From Chloroflexota bacterium (lineage in GTDB: Bacteria; Chloroflexota; Dehalococcoidia; Dehalococcoidales; UBA2162): a stretch of 40,486 bases of DNA. Both the position numbers and the translations under genes were made by a program. Location of the stretch: the NCBI GenBank assembly GCA_016190895.1, contig JACPPR010000029.1, positions 1 through 40,486 of the forward strand, given 5' to 3'. Under the pieces are notes generated by a model that was not told the origin of the DNA, made no database searches, and was given only the letters and a program-made list of their open reading frames with translations. Below are positions 21,852 through 29,250 of the stretch, piece by piece (position 1 is the stretch's first letter; the number at the start of each line of letters is the position of its first letter).

Positions 21852-21944
21852 GTCATTGCGAGGGCGAAGCCCGTGGCAATCTCTAAGATTTCTACGGATT
21901 GCTTCGCCTCCCGATAAAATCGGGATGGTCTCGCAATGACAATG
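21852..21944. repeat. ATTGCGAGGGCGAAGCCC...GGTCTCGCAATGACA composite repeat
   Basis: TGTCATTGCGAGG and GGTCTCGCAATGACA form the outer arms, with GATTGCTTCGCC and CCCGATAAAATCGGG inside. It is the longest copy of the family at 9940 and 37070. It lies in the folP / ATPase gap. Confidence 0.85.
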
Positions 21945-21973
21945 TCGGTTGTTAAACCAATTGTTAAACCAAT

Positions 21974-22002
21974 TTGTTGACGATTGGCAATAGATATATA
22001 AT
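21974..22002 (+). promoter_or_regulatory. Predicted promoter for the AAA ATPase gene
   Basis: TTGTTG (21974-21979) and a perfect TATAAT (21997-22002) are 17 bases apart. The predicted leader to ATG 22134 is about 125 bases, in which I recognise no further element. Confidence 0.5.
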
Positions 22003-22133
22003 TGTGCTACTGATAGTCCCAATCTCATTTTGGTCGAGGCTGGGAAGCTAAATGTTGAAAGTATTATGTGAAAAAGTTCTTTAGAAAACCATACGTCGGC
22101 TATTAGCGATAATTTCGGCGAAGAATGTAAGCC

Positions 22134-22940
22134 ATGATTTATCTGAAGTCGATTACGCTTAGTGAGCGGAAGGAGCCTGAAGCCGCCGGGTTTCCGTTTG
22201 CGCTTGGCATCGTTCGCTCGCTGAAGGAAATCGAATTTAATTCACCGGTTGCTTTCTTCGTCGGGGAGAACGGTTCGGGTAAATCCACCATTATGGAGGC
22301 GCTGGCTTGCGCCATCGGCTCCATCACGGTCGGCAGCGAAAGCGTCAAGACCGACCCATCGCTCGCTTCCGTCCGTAAGCTCTCGCAGTATTTCCGGCTC
22401 TCATGGCTCAAGCGGACTCACAAAGGCTTTTTCCTGCGCGCCGAGGATTTTTTCGGCTATGCCAAGGCCATGCGCAAGAGCCAGGAGCAGCTGCAGAAGG
22501 AGATGGTCGAGCTTGAGCGTGAGGCGCGTGAGCGGTCGGAACTTGCCGCAGCCCAAACCCGCATGCCGTATGCCGGTGAACTCTCCGCCATCAAAAATCG
22601 CTACGGAGATGGACTCGACAACCGTTCGCACGGTGAAAGTTTTATGACTTTGTTCCAGGCCCGTTTCGTGCCCGGCGGACTCTACCTGCTCGATGAACCC
22701 GAAGCCGCCCTTTCGCCCAGCCGTCAACTGAGTTTTATCACCGCCCTGAAGCAGATGGTGGAACAGAATTCTCAATTCATTATCGCCACTCATTCCCCGA
22801 TAATTCTCGCTTTCCCCGATGCCACCATTTGGAGTTTCGATGGTGGAAGGATTCATCAGGTGCGGTACGACCAGCTAGAACATGTGAATTTGACACGTGA
22901 TTTTCTCCAGAACCCGCAAGCCTTTCTCCGGCATTTATGA
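22134..22940 (+). CDS. Stand-alone AAA (ABC/SMC-like) ATPase
   Basis: The 268-residue protein has Walker A GENGSGKST at about residues 44-52, a middle region with a short coiled coil (KSQEQLQKEMVELEREARERSEL), an ABC-signature-like RSHGESF, Walker B GGLYLLDEPEAAL and the H-loop IIATHSP. This is the AAA_21/OLD-like group of ATPases, which act in DNA repair and in several anti-phage systems, usually with a nuclease partner. No partner gene is adjacent, because both sides are repeat-filled gaps. It is complete and uninterrupted. A housekeeping role is as likely as defence. Confidence 0.85.
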   Translation: MIYLKSITLSERKEPEAAGFPFALGIVRSLKEIEFNSPVAFFVGENGSGKSTIMEALACAIGSITVGSESVKTDPSLASVRKLSQYFRLSWLKRTHKGFFLRAEDFFGYAKAMRKSQEQLQKEMVELEREARERSELAAAQTRMPYAGELSAIKNRYGDGLDNRSHGESFMTLFQARFVPGGLYLLDEPEAALSPSRQLSFITALKQMVEQNSQFIIATHSPIILAFPDATIWSFDGGRIHQVRYDQLEHVNLTRDFLQNPQAFLRHL

Positions 22941-22984
22941 GTGTCTCCGGTCTTACCGAAAGGGGATACAGGCATGCGTGAACG

Positions 22985-23102
22985 TTCTAAATCCCTCTCA
23001 ATCTCCCTTTATGAAAGGGAGATACCTGGTTTTTTCCCCCTTTGGCAAAGTCCCGATTCACTTCGTTCATACGGGATTCCGTATGAGTTTACGAATCGGA
23101 AG
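22985..23102. repeat. Repeats between the ATPase and HIT genes
   Basis: ATCTCCCTTTATGAAAGGGAGAT near 23006-23028 belongs to the CTCCCTTT hairpin family. CCGATTCACTTCGTTCATAC and following bases (23053-23099) form a copy of the nested CGATTC...GAATCGG repeat. No gene is seen from 22941 to 23245. Confidence 0.8.
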
Positions 23103-23245
23103 GGGACCGAGGGGGATTTTGAGTTAATATTTCCTAGTTTCGCGGCAGACACGGAGACAGTCCCGGTTGCCCCTCGTTGAGCAGTGTGTTAGCATTTTGA
23201 ATAATCGTATCAGCAGAGCAACAGACAACGAAGAGGAGGGAAACA

Positions 23246-23590
23246 ATGGCTGACTGCGTTTTTTGTAAGATTATCGCTGGGGAAGTGCCATCTGACATTC
23301 GCTACCAGGATGATAAGCTAATCGCCTTCCCTGATATTAACCCCCTGGCGCCCGTCCACCTGCTGATTATCCCAAAGAAACACATCGCTTCCCTGGCTGA
23401 GCTATCCGAAGGTGAGTCGCCGCTGGTCGGGGAAATGGCGCGGGTGGCTAACCAACTGGCAAAGAAAGAGGGCATTGCCGAGAAAGGCTATCGGGTGGTG
23501 ATAAACTGCGGCCGGCAGGGAGGCCAAGGCGTATCTCATCTCCATATGCACCTTCTCGGCGGTCGCCAGCTCTCCGGGGCGCTGGGCTAG
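23246..23590 (+). CDS. HinT-like HIT-family purine nucleoside phosphoramidase
   Basis: The 114-residue protein starts at ATG 23246 after AGAGGAGGGAAAC. It has CVFCKIIAGEVPS at residues 4-16, LLIIPKKHIASLAEL and the histidine triad SHLHMHLLGGRQ near the C-terminus. HinT proteins hydrolyse aminoacyl- and phosphoramidate-linked AMP. The size and order of motifs are typical. A more distant HIT protein is at 30724. Confidence 0.95.
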   Translation: MADCVFCKIIAGEVPSDIRYQDDKLIAFPDINPLAPVHLLIIPKKHIASLAELSEGESPLVGEMARVANQLAKKEGIAEKGYRVVINCGRQGGQGVSHLHMHLLGGRQLSGALG

Positions 23591-23636
23591 CTCACTGTTA
23601 TGATAAGGTTGTTTAGGCCTTCTTTGAAGGACAAAT

Positions 23637-23734
23637 TCCCATTCCGTGCTTGACACGGAATCCAGAAAACTTTGTTTTGCTTTCAATTCAGGTATTCTGG
23701 ATACCGACCCCGTATCAGGTACGGGGTCGGTATG
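23637..23734. repeat. Two hairpins after the HIT gene
   Basis: CCATTCCGTGCTTGACACGG (near 23639-23658, continuing AATCC) is the inverted copy of 5131-5151. ATACCGACCCCGTATC and GGTACGGGGTCGGTAT (about 23701-23733) form a 15-bp stem. Confidence 0.8.
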
Positions 23735-23757
23735 GCGGTAATGTTGTAAAACGCCTG

Positions 23758-24288
23758 TTATGACCGCAGTTGTCTCCGCAGAGAATCGAAAATAGACAGA
23801 AATCTGCTCTCCGCAAGGGCCGAAGTCCAGGGAATAACAGTCTCACTCAAAGGTTCAGGCAGCTTAGCCCAGCCATCTGTATTAAGCAACAGGTCTCTGG
23901 CTTCAGTAGCCAGCATCCTGGAATCCATCTCTTTTACGAGAGCAATATCGGTCTCTACCCCGAATTTCCTGTCGATAGCCAGAATGATGCCCTTCTCAGT
24001 CGCCTCCAGTTTATGAGAATACTTGACCGGTCTGGATATATCATTGATATAAGCCTCGGCAGCATCGTGCAGCAGTCCGGCCAATTGCAATTCCTTTGGA
24101 AGCAGCCTGGCGACACGGACCGAGTGCTCTGCCACCGAATAAAATACTCTACTGGCGCCTGTGAATCTACATATCAGAGATAGATGATGCGCTATGTCTT
24201 TTATATCTATTTCATCAGGCTGTGGGTTGAGATAATGAAACTTCTTTCCTGTATAAGTCGTCATCCAGTTTTCATCATATTCACTCAT
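23758..24288 (-). CDS. HD-domain phosphohydrolase, YfbR-like
   Basis: The 176-residue protein begins with a stretch common to YfbR-like proteins (TYTGKKFHYLNPQPDEIDIKDIAHHLSLICRF) and has the HD metal ligands in YSVAEHSVRVARLL and LQLAGLLHDAAEAYINDISRPVKY, plus a later EARDLLL. YfbR is a 5'-deoxyribonucleotidase; similar proteins are annotated as metal-dependent phosphohydrolases. A nucleotide-pool role is plausible beside the dUTPase-like and Nudix genes elsewhere in the window. The start is ATG 24288. Confidence 0.85.
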   Translation of the reverse strand: MSEYDENWMTTYTGKKFHYLNPQPDEIDIKDIAHHLSLICRFTGASRVFYSVAEHSVRVARLLPKELQLAGLLHDAAEAYINDISRPVKYSHKLEATEKGIILAIDRKFGVETDIALVKEMDSRMLATEARDLLLNTDGWAKLPEPLSETVIPWTSALAESRFLSIFDSLRRQLRS

Positions 24289-24318
24289 ATGGTTGCTCCA
24301 TACAGAGATTCATAATCC

Positions 24319-25653
24319 TTACCGCGTCATCTCGGCCGCCGTGGCAAAGCGGCGGGCTTTAGGTGGCTTGACTATCCCCATCACGAAGGCTGAAAGACCG
24401 AAGAAAACGATAATCACGATAAATGCAGGCCGGTACGACTTCATGATATCAAAAGCAAGGTTGATGGCAATGGGGCCGGCGGCGCCGAACCCGAAGGATA
24501 CCAGGAAGCTCATTGAGCGGACCACGCCCAGGCTCAAGCGGCCGAAATAGTTCGCCCAGATGACCTCCTGGGTTATCGTCACGGCTGAAATACCCAATCC
24601 GTACAGAGCCACTCCCAGCCAGAGAAAGACCGGCTGCTCAGCTAAGAGGAGAAGGGCGACGGCTATGCCCTGGACTATGAAAGGGATAACACGCACGCTC
24701 AACCTGTCAGCATGCTCAGCCAGAAAGCCGACGAACGGGAGCGCTCCGGCGGCCATCGCCGCTCGAAAGGTCATCACTGTGGCCAGCATAGCTTCGCCAT
24801 AGCCCAAGTCCTGAATGTAGGGCGCCAGGCTGATATTGATGCCCTGAAAAGCCATGCTGTTGATGCCTAGAGAGAGGGCCAGCAGCCAGAAGCTACCGGC
24901 TTTCAAAACCTCCCGGCGGTTCCAGACCGGTTCCGGCGCTGAAGCGTTGTCGACAACGGGAGTATCCTCACCTTTTTGAATGCTGGTTTCCGTAGCGCTG
25001 GGCTGGATGCCGTCCGGATGAAGCCCCATATCTTCAGGTCGGCGGCGCATCAGTACGGCAGACGGAATAAGGACGGCTACCCAGGTGACGATGGCGAAGA
25101 TGACGAACATCGTCTGCCAGCCAGATGCCGCCAGGACAAAGACTGTGAGCGGTGTAAAGATAACATTGCTGATATTGCTGCCAAGGCGGCTGATGGCGAG
25201 AGCGCGGCCCCGCTTCCGGACGAACCAGTTATTGACCGCAACATCGCTGACCAGCGCGCCCATAATGGTAAAGCCGATAGCCGAGACGACGCCCCGCAGC
25301 AGGTAAAACTGCCAGAGAGCGGTCATCTGAGTTATCCCCAGCATAGCAAAGCCCACGATTACCGCCCCGATAGGCATCAACACCCGAGGGCCATAACGGT
25401 CGACCAGCGGGCCGATTATGGGGGCGACTAACGCCTCGGCAACCCGGGCTATGGACATAGCCGCCGCCACGGCGCTGCGGCTCCAGCCGAATTCGGTCTG
25501 AAAAGGCTTGAAAAAGAAGCCCAGCATCGAGGAGAAGTGCTCGGCATAAGAGAGATGTGACAGGAAAGAGGCGGCAACGATGTTCCACCCGTAGAAATAA
25601 CGGGGTTTTCTGCTCGCTGTCCCTGGTAGTTCCTTTTCTTTACCTGATGGCAT
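24319..25653 (-). CDS. Major facilitator superfamily transporter
   Basis: From ATG 25653 (MPSGKEKELPGTASRK) the protein is 444 residues; a TTG five codons upstream is less likely. It has two sets of six membrane helices separated by a hydrophilic loop (RRRPEDMGLHPDGIQPSATETSIQKGED) and the family loop VDRYGPRVLMPIG after helix 2. The first cytoplasmic segment RKPRYFYGWNIVAASFLSH is typical of the OFA/monocarboxylate-like MFS branch. The substrate is unknown; a monocarboxylate such as lactate would fit the lar genes but is speculative. It is divergent from nothing close and ends near the HD gene. Confidence 0.88.
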   Translation of the reverse strand: MPSGKEKELPGTASRKPRYFYGWNIVAASFLSHLSYAEHFSSMLGFFFKPFQTEFGWSRSAVAAAMSIARVAEALVAPIIGPLVDRYGPRVLMPIGAVIVGFAMLGITQMTALWQFYLLRGVVSAIGFTIMGALVSDVAVNNWFVRKRGRALAISRLGSNISNVIFTPLTVFVLAASGWQTMFVIFAIVTWVAVLIPSAVLMRRRPEDMGLHPDGIQPSATETSIQKGEDTPVVDNASAPEPVWNRREVLKAGSFWLLALSLGINSMAFQGINISLAPYIQDLGYGEAMLATVMTFRAAMAAGALPFVGFLAEHADRLSVRVIPFIVQGIAVALLLLAEQPVFLWLGVALYGLGISAVTITQEVIWANYFGRLSLGVVRSMSFLVSFGFGAAGPIAINLAFDIMKSYRPAFIVIIVFFGLSAFVMGIVKPPKARRFATAAEMTR

Positions 25654-25689
25654 TATAGCTAATTCCAAACTGCGGGATTATTCGTCAGA

Positions 25690-25903
25690 AGTCCCTCTCT
25701 GGATGGGGAGAGGTCAGCACGTATATCGTCTTTCCTCTCCCCTTGCGGGAGAGTCCCGATTCATTCCGTTCATACGGGATTCCGTATGAGTGAAACGAAT
25801 CGGAAGACTAAGGTGAGGGGTAGCTTCAGAATCACCCTCATCCCATTCGCTTCGCTCAGGGCAGGCTCTAACCTTCTCCCCTCAAGGGAGAAGGAAATGG
25901 GTA
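25690..25903. repeat. Repeat cluster between the MFS and Nudix genes
   Basis: CCCTCTCTGGATGGGGAGAGG, TCTCCCCTTGCGGGAGA, a nested CCGATTCATTCC...GAATCGG unit (25755-25803), CGCTTCGCTCAGGGCAGG (near 25850) and CCTTCTCCCCTCAAGGGAGA (near 25871) follow each other. No gene is seen from 25669 to 25903. Confidence 0.8.
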
Positions 25904-26437
25904 CTAGTGTCTTTTCCTGTATTCTAGGAAGGTGAGCAAGCCGGCAATGCTCTTGCCATCGTGAAGTTCGCGCAAGGCGACCAGCTTGGGGATTTCTGAA
26001 ATGGGCAATCGCTCCAGCCGGATGCTATCGGTATCTTCGGCGGAGAGCCGGCTGGGAGTCAGGTCGGTAGCCAGAAAGAGGTGCATATACTCGGTGCAAA
26101 AGCCGGGGGCGGAATAGAAGCCGCCCAGTTTCTCTATTTTCCTCGGCAGGTAGCCCGTTTCTTCCTGCATCTCGCGGCGCACCGCCTCCTCAGGTGTTTC
26201 CTCCCCATCGATGCCGCCGGCCGGTATCTCAAGAAGCTCCTGCCCGGCCGCCCGGCGGAACTGCCTGACCATCAGCACATTATCTCTATCATCGACCGCC
26301 ACGATGGCTACTACCTCCGGGTGCTCCACGATTTCTCTGGTGCTTATCTCCCCGTCGGGTAACTGTATGGTATCGATGCGCAGCTTAATGTGTCCGTCAT
26401 GGATGACTTTACTGGACAGCGTTTTTTCCTCAGCCAC
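25904..26437 (-). CDS. Nudix hydrolase, ADP-ribose pyrophosphatase-like
   Basis: The 177-residue protein has VRQFRRAAGQELLEIPAGGI and the Nudix box GGIDGEETPEEAVRREMQEETGY, the E-x-x-E-E metal-binding core, then the FYSAPGFCTEYMHLFLA segment typical of ADP-ribose pyrophosphatases. The start appears to be GTG 26437 with GGAGG five bases upstream on its strand. It follows the NicO-like gene by 23 bases and is probably co-transcribed. Confidence 0.9.
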   Translation of the reverse strand: MAEEKTLSSKVIHDGHIKLRIDTIQLPDGEISTREIVEHPEVVAIVAVDDRDNVLMVRQFRRAAGQELLEIPAGGIDGEETPEEAVRREMQEETGYLPRKIEKLGGFYSAPGFCTEYMHLFLATDLTPSRLSAEDTDSIRLERLPISEIPKLVALRELHDGKSIAGLLTFLEYRKRH

Positions 26438-26460
26438 ATTAACCTCCGGGAGCCAGACTG

Positions 26461-27153
26461 CTACCCCAGGATTATTATGATAACCAGCAGCAGCAGAATT
26501 ACGGCGCTTATCTTGGGAACGTATTTTTCATAGCGCGCCAGCTTGGGCCGCACTATCTTATAAATTTTGACACCGGCCAGCGTAACCGCGATAAGGCCGA
26601 ACAAGACCGCCAGTCCATATGAAAGCATCAGTACCCAGGCGTTGGCGCCACCAGCGACAAGAGCCAGCAGGGCAAATTCCTCCTCGTGAGCAAAACCGAG
26701 AATAAAGGCGAACGAAGCTAGACCCCACAGGCTCAGGACAAGCCCGGTGGTGTGCTCATGCCGATGGCTATGCTTGCCCTGGCCGGGATGCTCATGTTCA
26801 TGCTCGTGCTCGATTTCGGGTTGCTTTTCATGAAGATGCCCGTGCTGTTTTTCCATTTCATCGGTCTTTTCTGTAAAAAGCTTAAAGGCAAGTACGAGCA
26901 GGACGCCCGCAGCCAGGTACTTTATCCAAGTCGCCTCAAAATTGAACCATCTCTGGAGCAAAACATAGGCGACGACAACAGCTATGGATGATATCAGATG
27001 TCCCATGCCGATTATGCTTGAACTGAGCGCCCCACTAAAAACGGGGTTTCTTTTTTGCATGGAATACATCACGGCAACCGGCCAGCCGTGTCCCGGTTCC
27101 AGGCCATGTAATAGCCCGAGCATTGTTACACCAATATATACTGGGTCTAACAT
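26461..27153 (-). CDS. Second His-rich NicO-like nickel/cobalt transporter
   Basis: The 230-residue membrane protein has LLHGLEPGHGWPVAVMYS at the start, echoing the His-rich metal motif of NicO/UreH-type transporters, and AFILGFAHEEEFALLAL later. Between them is a strongly histidine-rich loop (EHEHEHEHPGQGKHSHRHEH). About six membrane helices are visible. A strong ribosome-binding site (AGGAGGGAAG) precedes ATG 27153. Uptake or export cannot be decided. With the permease at 2448 it is the second predicted nickel/cobalt transporter in 27 kb. Confidence 0.8.
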   Translation of the reverse strand: MLDPVYIGVTMLGLLHGLEPGHGWPVAVMYSMQKRNPVFSGALSSSIIGMGHLISSIAVVVAYVLLQRWFNFEATWIKYLAAGVLLVLAFKLFTEKTDEMEKQHGHLHEKQPEIEHEHEHEHPGQGKHSHRHEHTTGLVLSLWGLASFAFILGFAHEEEFALLALVAGGANAWVLMLSYGLAVLFGLIAVTLAGVKIYKIVRPKLARYEKYVPKISAVILLLLVIIIILG

Positions 27154-27198
27154 CTTCCCTCCTGAATCAGTTAGTTAGATTCTTGAGTGAAGGAGTCA

Positions 27199-27693
27199 CT
27201 ATTCCTTGCCAGTCTCCAGGCGGCAGACAAGAGCGACCTCATCGCAATTGGGGAATTTGGCACAGCGGTAGCACTCGTTCCAGACCTTTTGAGGCAACTC
27301 CATTTTGTCCACCTGAATAAAGCCAAATTTCTGAAAAAAGCCCGGCTTATAGGTCAGGCAAAAGACGGTAGGGATGCCCAGCTTTTTAGCATCTTTGAGG
27401 CACGCTCTTATCAGCCGGTCGCCGATGCCCTTCCCCTGGCTCTCCTCAGCCACCGCCACAGACCGTATCTCGGCCAGGTCCGACCAGTTGACGTGTAATG
27501 CGGCGCAGGCAATCACCTGTTCACCTTCTCGAACAATAAAATAGTCTCGAACGTTCTCGTATAGCTCGCTCAAAGAGCGAGCCAGCATCTCGCCGTTATC
27601 GGCGAAGTAATTAATCAGTTTGTGCATCTGCGGGACATCGCCGATGCTGGCTTTTTCGACAAGTTTCAATTTGCCGCTTTCCTCTATTTTCAT
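27199..27693 (-). CDS. GNAT acetyltransferase, N-acetylglutamate synthase-like
   Basis: The 164-residue protein has the GNAT acetyl-CoA loop SVAVAEESQGKGIGDRLIRACL (motif A) and a FFQKFGFIQVDK end, in the arrangement of short ArgA-type proteins. Cysteines (ECYRCAKFPNC) near the C-terminus could bind a metal. The ATG directly follows the nadK stop (TAAATG), so they are translationally coupled. If it is an N-acetylglutamate synthase, it would supply the arginine pathway that includes argC at 32512, but this is not proven. Confidence 0.8.
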   Translation of the reverse strand: MKIEESGKLKLVEKASIGDVPQMHKLINYFADNGEMLARSLSELYENVRDYFIVREGEQVIACAALHVNWSDLAEIRSVAVAEESQGKGIGDRLIRACLKDAKKLGIPTVFCLTYKPGFFQKFGFIQVDKMELPQKVWNECYRCAKFPNCDEVALVCRLETGKE

Positions 27694-28563
27694 TTACTGC
27701 TTTCCTTTCAGTCTGCGCTCCAGTGAGCCATAGAAAGAATCCGGGGGGTATATCCTCAGGAAACGGATGGTGTTGGAGCTGCGCCTGACTGTAATAATTG
27801 CCCCATTTGAAAGGGGCAAGTTTATATGGCCATCTATACTGAGTGTCGCCGGATAGGTGCTCTTCAAGACTAATTTTATCACCGCCGTAGGCGGTAGCAC
27901 CAGAGGGTAAGCCAGGCTGAGGTGAGGCATTATCGGCAACATTACCATCTCCTCAGCTTGCGGATTTAGCACCGGGCCGCCGGCGGACAGTGAATAACCG
28001 GTGCTGCCGGTGGCGGTGGCCACAATCACTCCATCGGCCTTATAGGTGGCCAGCGGAGTGCCATTAATATTGGATTCGACATAGATTAGCCTGACTATTT
28101 CTCCCCGCGCCACCACAACATCGTTCAGGGCAGAGAACTTCCCGGGTTTACCCTGAGTTGTGTCGAAGGGTTTGCCCCCGCCGGCGGTCGGAGAAAGCTC
28201 CGCCTCAAGCAACGCCCGCTCATCGAGCCAGCCTTCCCCGGCCAGGATGGCCGCCAGCTTTGTTTGCGCTTCATCGACATTGAGTTCGGTCATAAACCCC
28301 AGGTTGCCCAGGTTGATGCCGGTAATGGGAATCGGTTCGGGCAACGCTATCTGGGCTGCCCGCAGAATGGTGCCATCACCGCCGACGCTGAGAATCAAAT
28401 CAGTGCCATTTAGCTTGGCTCTGGCCGCCTCAGTCTCCCAGGCGGAGCACACCCAGGCGGAAACACCTTTAGCGGTGAGAAACTTTTCCAGTTTCTGTGC
28501 TAAAGGCTCAGCCGCCTCTTTCATCGGGTGGTAGAGAATGCCGACCTTTTTCATAACAGTCAT
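27694..28563 (-). CDS. nadK: NAD kinase
   Basis: The 289-residue protein has the NAD kinase motifs LILSVGGDGTILRAAQIAL (GGDG), the NxxxxGFMTELN segment, TATGSTGYSLSAGGPV, and the C-terminal TYPATLSIDGHINLPL. It phosphorylates NAD to NADP. A nonconserved stretch, GGGKPFDTTQGKPGKF at about residues 128-143, comes from a dispersed palindromic repeat (28150-28171) inserted in a surface loop. ATG 28563 and ATG 28554 are both possible starts. The GNAT gene begins at its stop codon. Confidence 0.93.
   Translation of the reverse strand: MTVMKKVGILYHPMKEAAEPLAQKLEKFLTAKGVSAWVCSAWETEAARAKLNGTDLILSVGGDGTILRAAQIALPEPIPITGINLGNLGFMTELNVDEAQTKLAAILAGEGWLDERALLEAELSPTAGGGKPFDTTQGKPGKFSALNDVVVARGEIVRLIYVESNINGTPLATYKADGVIVATATGSTGYSLSAGGPVLNPQAEEMVMLPIMPHLSLAYPLVLPPTAVIKLVLKSTYPATLSIDGHINLPLSNGAIITVRRSSNTIRFLRIYPPDSFYGSLERRLKGKQ
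28150..28171. repeat. CCCTGAG...TCGAAGGG repeat inside nadK
   Basis: ACCCTGAGTTGTGTCGAAGG, plus T, matches the intergenic copy at 19268-19289 in both arms and differs in the centre. In frame it encodes PFDTTQG within a NAD kinase loop. Confidence 0.85.
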
Positions 28564-28718
28564 TGTTCTACTCGGACAATATGGTTGCTACAGGAAAGTT
28601 GGTCTTGGTAGCAGGAATTATTATAGCCTCGAATGCGGCAGATAGTAAAGTTTTCTAATTTATTGCTACCTCACTCCCTTATACGGAGAGGGGGACAGGA
28701 GGAGAGGTGGGGGGCGGC

Positions 28719-29174
28719 TTAATAATCAGCTTTCAATGAGGCGTAGAATCGCTTCAGTTGCTCAGGGTCTTCGTAGATATCGCCGGCCTGCAGCAGGTCG
28801 CTGTCTTTCCGGAGTTTTACCAGCCCCTCCCGGCATTCCCGTCGGAACAAGCTGGGCGCCCAGTTCCGGCAGGCATCCGGGCGGAAGGGGTGGATAATGC
28901 AGCGCGCCTTACTGCCATTCTTTTCCCAATCCAGAAAGACACAGCCGTATTCCGTCTGCTGCAGCAGGTAGCCAATCTGGGTTACCTGGACATACTTCGA
29001 AATAAACTCATCGGCGCTGATATGGAGATTTCCCGCTATACGGTCGACTTCCTCGACGCTCAGCTGAGGATAATAGCCGATGCAGCAGACACCGCAGCGA
29101 AAGCACTCGATGGGCAGGCTTTCCTCATTCGGGCTATACTCATCGCCGTTAAATGTTCTGAGACTCACTCGCAT
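28719..29174 (-). CDS. YkgJ-like cysteine-cluster protein
   Basis: The 151-residue protein carries CFRCGVCC near residue 24, then a later YGCVFLDWEKNGSKARCIIHPFRPDACRNWAPSLFRREC. This is the YkgJ family (CxxCxxCC plus distal cysteines), proposed to bind zinc or an iron-sulfur cluster. No reaction is established. It is transcribed from its own start at ATG 29174, downstream of a CTCAGG-type repeat. Confidence 0.85.
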   Translation of the reverse strand: MRVSLRTFNGDEYSPNEESLPIECFRCGVCCIGYYPQLSVEEVDRIAGNLHISADEFISKYVQVTQIGYLLQQTEYGCVFLDWEKNGSKARCIIHPFRPDACRNWAPSLFRRECREGLVKLRKDSDLLQAGDIYEDPEQLKRFYASLKADY

Positions 29175-29250
29175 TTTTTAACCCTTCGACGGAGTTTACA
29201 CTGACCCTGAACGTAATGAAGGGGAACGTGCTCAGGGCAGGCCTCTCCCT

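Noticed and set aside
21977-22002. TTGACG paired with TATAAT as promoter
   Set aside because: The spacer would be 14 bases; the TTGTTG hexamer with 17 bases is the better reading.
24976-25431. A plus-strand frame inside the MFS transporter
   Set aside because: Antisense shadow; composition reflects the transporter codons.
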